A stretch of 64,000 bases of DNA from contig NZ_ML133522.1 in NCBI RefSeq assembly GCF_003985145.1, positions 806,001 through 870,000 of the forward strand, given 5' to 3'. A program made the position numbers and the translations under genes. This DNA comes from Rhizobium anhuiense. Lineage in GTDB: Bacteria > Pseudomonadota > Alphaproteobacteria > Rhizobiales > Rhizobiaceae. Shown piece after piece: positions 60,977 to 64,000 of the stretch; within the stretch, counting starts at the first letter, position 1; each line of letters begins with the position of its first letter. The notes below the pieces were generated by a model. That model saw nothing but the letters and a program-made list of their open reading frames with translations. It searched no databases and was not told where the DNA came from.

Positions 60977-61009
60977 TTCAATAATCCTTGAACTGTTGAA
61001 GCAAGGATT
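60977..61009. promoter_or_regulatory. ArsR operator region
   Basis: In the 42-bp gap between arsR and the divergent gene, TTCAA-N6-TTGAA (60977-60992) has the ArsR half-site layout, and AATCCTTG / CAAGGATT (60983-60990 and 61002-61009) is an overlapping 8-bp inverted repeat. One repressor dimer could shut both directions. Confidence 0.65.
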
Positions 61010-61016
61010 AACTGAT

Positions 61017-61541
61017 ATGAAGATCATCGACAACAGCAAAATTCAAGAGAACGACATCGATCTCGGCCTGCTGCTCGAGATGCTTGGCGGCGCCAAGGAT
61101 TCTCCGCTGATTTTTTATTACGACGGCAAGCCGGTAAAGCCCGGCTATCATGTCACCGAGGTCAAGGCGGGCCAATTCTCAGGCCTCGACTGCGGCGCCA
61201 ATCCCGAGGCATGGGCGGAGATCTTCATCCAGCTCTGGGACATCGAGGAAGGCGACCGCGCACATATGCCGGCCGGCAAGTTCTATTCCATCATCCGCAA
61301 GGTGACGGAGCATGTGCAGCTCGACGGTTCGGCCAAGCTCACCTTCGAGGTCAGTGACGGCGTGCGGCCGATGCAGCTCTATTGCGCCGCGAGACCGATT
61401 CTCGGCGCCGGCGCCATGCATGTCGAGTTATCGCCGCGGCCGGCAAGCTGCAAGCCGCGCGACCGCTGGCTGGCGGAGGAAAGCAGCAGGGCAGCCGCCT
61501 GCTGCGGTCCGGCCGCGGCAAAGAGCGGCTGCTGCGCGTAA
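61017..61541 (+). CDS. DUF6428 family protein divergent from arsR
   Basis: A 174-aa soluble protein (IFYYDGKPVKPGYHVTEVKA, HVTEVKAGQFSGLDCG, MQLYCAARPILGAG) with a cysteine-rich tail (CCGPAAAKSGCCA) that could bind thiophilic metalloids. Proteins of this family recur next to ars genes. AAGGA precedes the ATG. It shares the operator with arsR. Confidence 0.82.
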   Translation: MKIIDNSKIQENDIDLGLLLEMLGGAKDSPLIFYYDGKPVKPGYHVTEVKAGQFSGLDCGANPEAWAEIFIQLWDIEEGDRAHMPAGKFYSIIRKVTEHVQLDGSAKLTFEVSDGVRPMQLYCAARPILGAGAMHVELSPRPASCKPRDRWLAEESSRAAACCGPAAAKSGCCA

Positions 61542-61590
61542 AACTCATGAGATCGCGGCAGAGCAGAGGTAGCAGTGAAATTGAAAAATA

Positions 61591-61619
61591 TTGACTGACC
61601 ACCAGTCAGTCATATAAAT
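61591..61619 (+). promoter_or_regulatory. Promoter with embedded TetR-type operator (DinB-TetR operon)
   Basis: TTGACT (61591-61596), 17 bp, TATAAA (61614-61619). A perfect palindrome TGACTGAC-N5-GTCAGTCA (61592-61612) fills the spacer and overlaps the -35 box, so a bound dimer would exclude RNA polymerase. The TetR-family gene is second in the operon, which suggests autorepression. Confidence 0.75.
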
Positions 61620-61670
61620 CGAGACTGTCGGCTACTACCGGCGGCATCCATTTCACGCCCGGAGATCGCA

Positions 61671-62174
61671 ATGAGCGCGCAGACCCTGTTGAACTCTCTG
61701 TTCCAATACAAAGCCAGCGTCGACGATGAGCTTCTCGATGCTTTGAACGCGCTCGAGGCTGACGCGCCTTCCGACGCGTTTCGGTCGGCGCTTCGCGTGC
61801 TCAACCACGCTCATCTCGTCGATCGCATCTTCGTTGCCAATCTTCAGGGGCTGGGTCATACCTACGCGGCGAGCTGGAGCAGCGAAACGCCGCCTTTGGC
61901 GCAGCTGTCGGCCGATATCCGGGATACCGACCGTTGGTATATCGATTACACCTCGCGGATAAGCCTTCAGGAAATGGAGGAGGTCGTCGACTTCACCTTC
62001 ACCGATGGCGGACGCGGGCGCATGTCCCGCGAAGAGATGCTCGCCCATGTGGTGACGCATGGCGGTTATCATCGCGGTGAAGTCGGTCGCCTGCTGCCTG
62101 ATATCGAGAGCACCGCAATGCGCGACGTGTTTACCGGCTACCTGCACAGGACCGATCCCGCGCGCCGTCAATGA
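61671..62174 (+). CDS. DinB-family protein
   Basis: A 167-aa four-helix protein with metal-ligand histidines in the DinB/YfiT pattern: LNHAHLVDRIF and HVVTHGGYHRGEVGRLL. Family members are often thiol-dependent S-transferases acting on xenobiotics. It is 19 bp upstream of the TetR gene. Confidence 0.87.
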   Translation: MSAQTLLNSLFQYKASVDDELLDALNALEADAPSDAFRSALRVLNHAHLVDRIFVANLQGLGHTYAASWSSETPPLAQLSADIRDTDRWYIDYTSRISLQEMEEVVDFTFTDGGRGRMSREEMLAHVVTHGGYHRGEVGRLLPDIESTAMRDVFTGYLHRTDPARRQ

Positions 62175-62193
62175 GAGTGGAGCAGTCCCGTCG

Positions 62194-62808
62194 ATGCCGG
62201 CCGATCCTGTTTCAAAACCGAGAACCAAGCCCGCCGAAGAGCGGCGCGACGAGTTGATGATCGCGGCCGAGCGGCTTTTTCTGGAAAAGGGCCTGGAGCA
62301 GACGATGATCGAGGAGATCACGACGGGGGCCGGGGTCGCCAAGGGCACGTTCTACCTGCACTTCTCCTCGAAGGCCGATGTTCTCCAGGCGCTGCGCGCC
62401 CGTTTCGTGCAAAGCGTGCTGGATGGCATCGTCGCGGCGATCGAAGGACGAGGGCAGGAGGATTGGCACGGCAAGCTGGCAGCCTGGTCAACGGCATGCG
62501 CCACCGGCTATCTCGACGCGGCCGGGCTGCATCATCTCGCCTTCGTGGCGGCACCCCCCGCAACGAAGGAAGGACTTTCGCGCAACATCCTGATCGACCA
62601 TCTGAACGAACTGCTTGCCGCTGGCGCTGGCGAGAATGCCTGGTCGGTCGACGATCCCGGCTTCACGGCGGTGTTCCTGTTCAATGCCCTGCACGGTGTG
62701 GTCAATCAGCCCGGCATCGGCGAGACGCCGGCTGCCCGCGCCCAATTGCTGCGCGCGATCGAGGCGCATTTCCTGCGCTCGCTGGGCTTGCCGTCAGGTA
62801 TGGACTAA
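62194..62808 (+). CDS. TetR-family transcriptional regulator
   Basis: A 204-aa repressor: N-terminal HTH (RLFLEKGLEQTMIEEITTGA, GVAKGTFYLHFSSKADVL) and a helical ligand-binding domain. The palindrome at 61592-61612 fits a TetR dimer and makes the pair self-regulating. Confidence 0.92.
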   Translation: MPADPVSKPRTKPAEERRDELMIAAERLFLEKGLEQTMIEEITTGAGVAKGTFYLHFSSKADVLQALRARFVQSVLDGIVAAIEGRGQEDWHGKLAAWSTACATGYLDAAGLHHLAFVAAPPATKEGLSRNILIDHLNELLAAGAGENAWSVDDPGFTAVFLFNALHGVVNQPGIGETPAARAQLLRAIEAHFLRSLGLPSGMD

Positions 62809-63225
62809 GCGCTGGGCATCCAGGTATGGCCCCGGAGGGCACTTGCCACATCCGGCGTCCACCCGGTCAGGTCGTGTTGAATAGCCTGGGCTCCATTGCT
62901 GAGATCTGCACGAGGCAACGAAGACGCTTTGGAAAGCAAGGCGGAAATCCTGTCGCAAGTCCGTCCAGCCCCTCTAAAGGCTATATTATGAGGGGAACAA
63001 GCTGCGGCATGGCGATCCTCGTAATGTGACGTTGTCGGCAAAGCCCGTTCGATGCCGAGAGTGCGGTGCTTCGCGCCTGATTTCTTAAGCATATCTGCAG
63101 GAAATCGGGGGCGATCCCATCGGGCCGCTTCTTCGCTTCATATCCCGGCGCGCTGATTAATAATTATTCAAATCAATTGATGTATCGATTTGATCCGGGG
63201 ACAGATTTTACATCAAAGGTTTGCT
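62809..63225. other. 417-bp intergenic region
   Basis: No gene evident. The last 70 bp are AT-rich (TTAATAATTATTCAAATCAA near 63157) and probably hold the promoter of the response regulator. CAAATCA and TGATTTG-like repeats around 63168-63192 could be regulator sites. Confidence 0.45.
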
Positions 63226-64000
63226 ATGGCGTTTCTAGGTATTTCGGGGATGCAATATTCCGGGGAAATGTTTGCTGGCGCGCGCATTATTGTCGCGGAA
63301 GATTCCAACGTATTCACCTCGATGATCAGCAAACGCCTCAAGGAGCTGTTCGACATTGATGTCGAGATTTGCCGCAGCTTCGAGGATCTGCAGTTTTCCT
63401 ACGACAAGTCTTCCGATCCGATCACGCTGGCGATCTCGAACATCAACCTGCCCGGCGCCGAAAACGGCGAAGCGCTCGAGTATCTGGTCGATCTTTCCAT
63501 CCCGACCATCGTCTTTACCGGCACCTTCCACGAAGGCATGCGCGACAAGCTGATGGCCAAGGACATCGTCGATTATATCCTCAAGGACAATATCTTCGCC
63601 GTCGACCTTCTGGCGGAATCGATCTGCCGGTTCCTGACCAATCATCGCCACCATGTGCTGATCGTCGACGATAGTGCGACGGCGCGCGCCCTGCTGTCGA
63701 GCCGGCTGAAGCGTTACAATTTCCGTGTGAGCGTCGCCGAGAACGGCGGCAAGGCGCTGGAGATCCTGAAGGCCAATCGCGATATCGGCCTGATGATTAC
63801 CGATTACAACATGCCCGACATCGACGGCTTCGAGCTGACGCGGCGCATCCGCTCCAATATCGGCTCGCATGAGTTGCGCATCATCGGCGTTTCCTCTTCG
63901 TCGAACCGGCTGCTTTCGGCACGATTCCTGAAGGCCGGCGGCAATGATTTCATGTTGCGCCCCTTCATCGACGAGGAGTTCTACTGCCGCGTCAACCAGA
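63226..64000 (+). CDS. Double-receiver response regulator (partial, runs off the window)
   Basis: 258 residues are visible and the frame is open to the window end. The first receiver (residues 20-138) has the acidic AED but Asn72 where the phosphoacceptor Asp should be (AISNINLPG), so it is a pseudo-receiver. The second (143 onward) has VDDSATAR, Asp193 in ITDYNMPDIDGF and is probably active. Many two-receiver proteins end in a GGDEF domain; that part is not seen here. AAAGG precedes the ATG. Confidence 0.88.
   Translation, partial: MAFLGISGMQYSGEMFAGARIIVAEDSNVFTSMISKRLKELFDIDVEICRSFEDLQFSYDKSSDPITLAISNINLPGAENGEALEYLVDLSIPTIVFTGTFHEGMRDKLMAKDIVDYILKDNIFAVDLLAESICRFLTNHRHHVLIVDDSATARALLSSRLKRYNFRVSVAENGGKALEILKANRDIGLMITDYNMPDIDGFELTRRIRSNIGSHELRIIGVSSSSNRLLSARFLKAGGNDFMLRPFIDEEFYCRVNQ

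Noticed and set aside
62463..63029. Plus-strand frame overlapping the TetR gene and running into the spacer
   Set aside because: Out-of-frame shadow of the TetR domain; product is arginine/proline-rich with no ribosome site.

Overview
This 64 kb window is GC-rich alphaproteobacterial DNA, most likely from the Rhizobium etli / R. leguminosarum group. The gene content points there: a FixJ-type response regulator, a FixK-like regulator, an arsenic operon built around an aquaglyceroporin, RIME-like palindromic intergenic repeats, an orphan HWE kinase and many ABC/PTS-type accessory genes. There are no rRNA or tRNA genes, replication genes, insertion sequences or CRISPR arrays. The dense catabolic, stress and resistance content fits an accessory replicon or accessory chromosomal region, but the sequence alone does not settle this.

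Layout. (1) 51-11860, minus strand: one long operon that encodes a carbohydrate/polyol-type ABC transporter (binding protein, two permeases, a tiny membrane protein, two ATPases) followed by two dihydroxyacetone kinase systems: a one-chain ATP-type DAK, and a PTS-type DhaK/DhaL with a DhaM split into separate EIIA, HPr and full-length EI genes. A small HTH-like protein is embedded. (2) 12428-15217: an MFS exporter and a receiver-HWE histidine kinase behind a sigma-EcfG-like promoter. (3) 15600-24866: a lipoprotein hydrolase and MscS channel, a FixK-like CRP/FNR regulator, two TolB-like membrane proteins, and a FixL/FixJ-like two-component pair whose PAS domain lacks the heme histidine. (4) 25308-39097: arginine deiminase pathway (arcABC), an amino-acid antiporter, a cation efflux protein, two tandem PLP decarboxylases, a PotE-like antiporter and a periplasmic binding protein. 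(5) 39250-46603: CAX antiporter with an overlapping K+ channel gene, AI-2E family permease, PPK2 flanked by two different RIME-like repeats, and a SulP/HlyD/DUF3302 operon. (6) 46927-56568: secreted DUF3300 and DUF2950 proteins, CYTH protein, a third TolB/TPR protein, DUF924 and a large MscS-type channel. (7) 56590-61541: a seven-gene ars operon divergent from a DUF6428 gene. (8) 61671-64000: an autoregulated-looking DinB-TetR pair and the start of a double-receiver response regulator cut by the window end.

How it fits together. Two regulatory signals tie the middle of the window together. FNR/FixK-type boxes (TTGAT-N4-ATCAA and close variants) lie upstream of the decarboxylase operon, arcA, a small secreted-protein gene and the kinase/arc intergenic region, which suggests micro-oxic control of arginine fermentation and polyamine export, with the FixK-like protein as an obvious candidate regulator. 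Independently, a 14-bp motif NTACGNNATNCTAC recurs upstream of at least five transcription units. In four of them a -10-like hexamer starts 37 to 39 bp from the motif start. One of these units is the FixL/FixJ-like operon itself. I propose this is the binding site of that response regulator and that it defines an undescribed envelope/osmotic/micro-oxic stress regulon.
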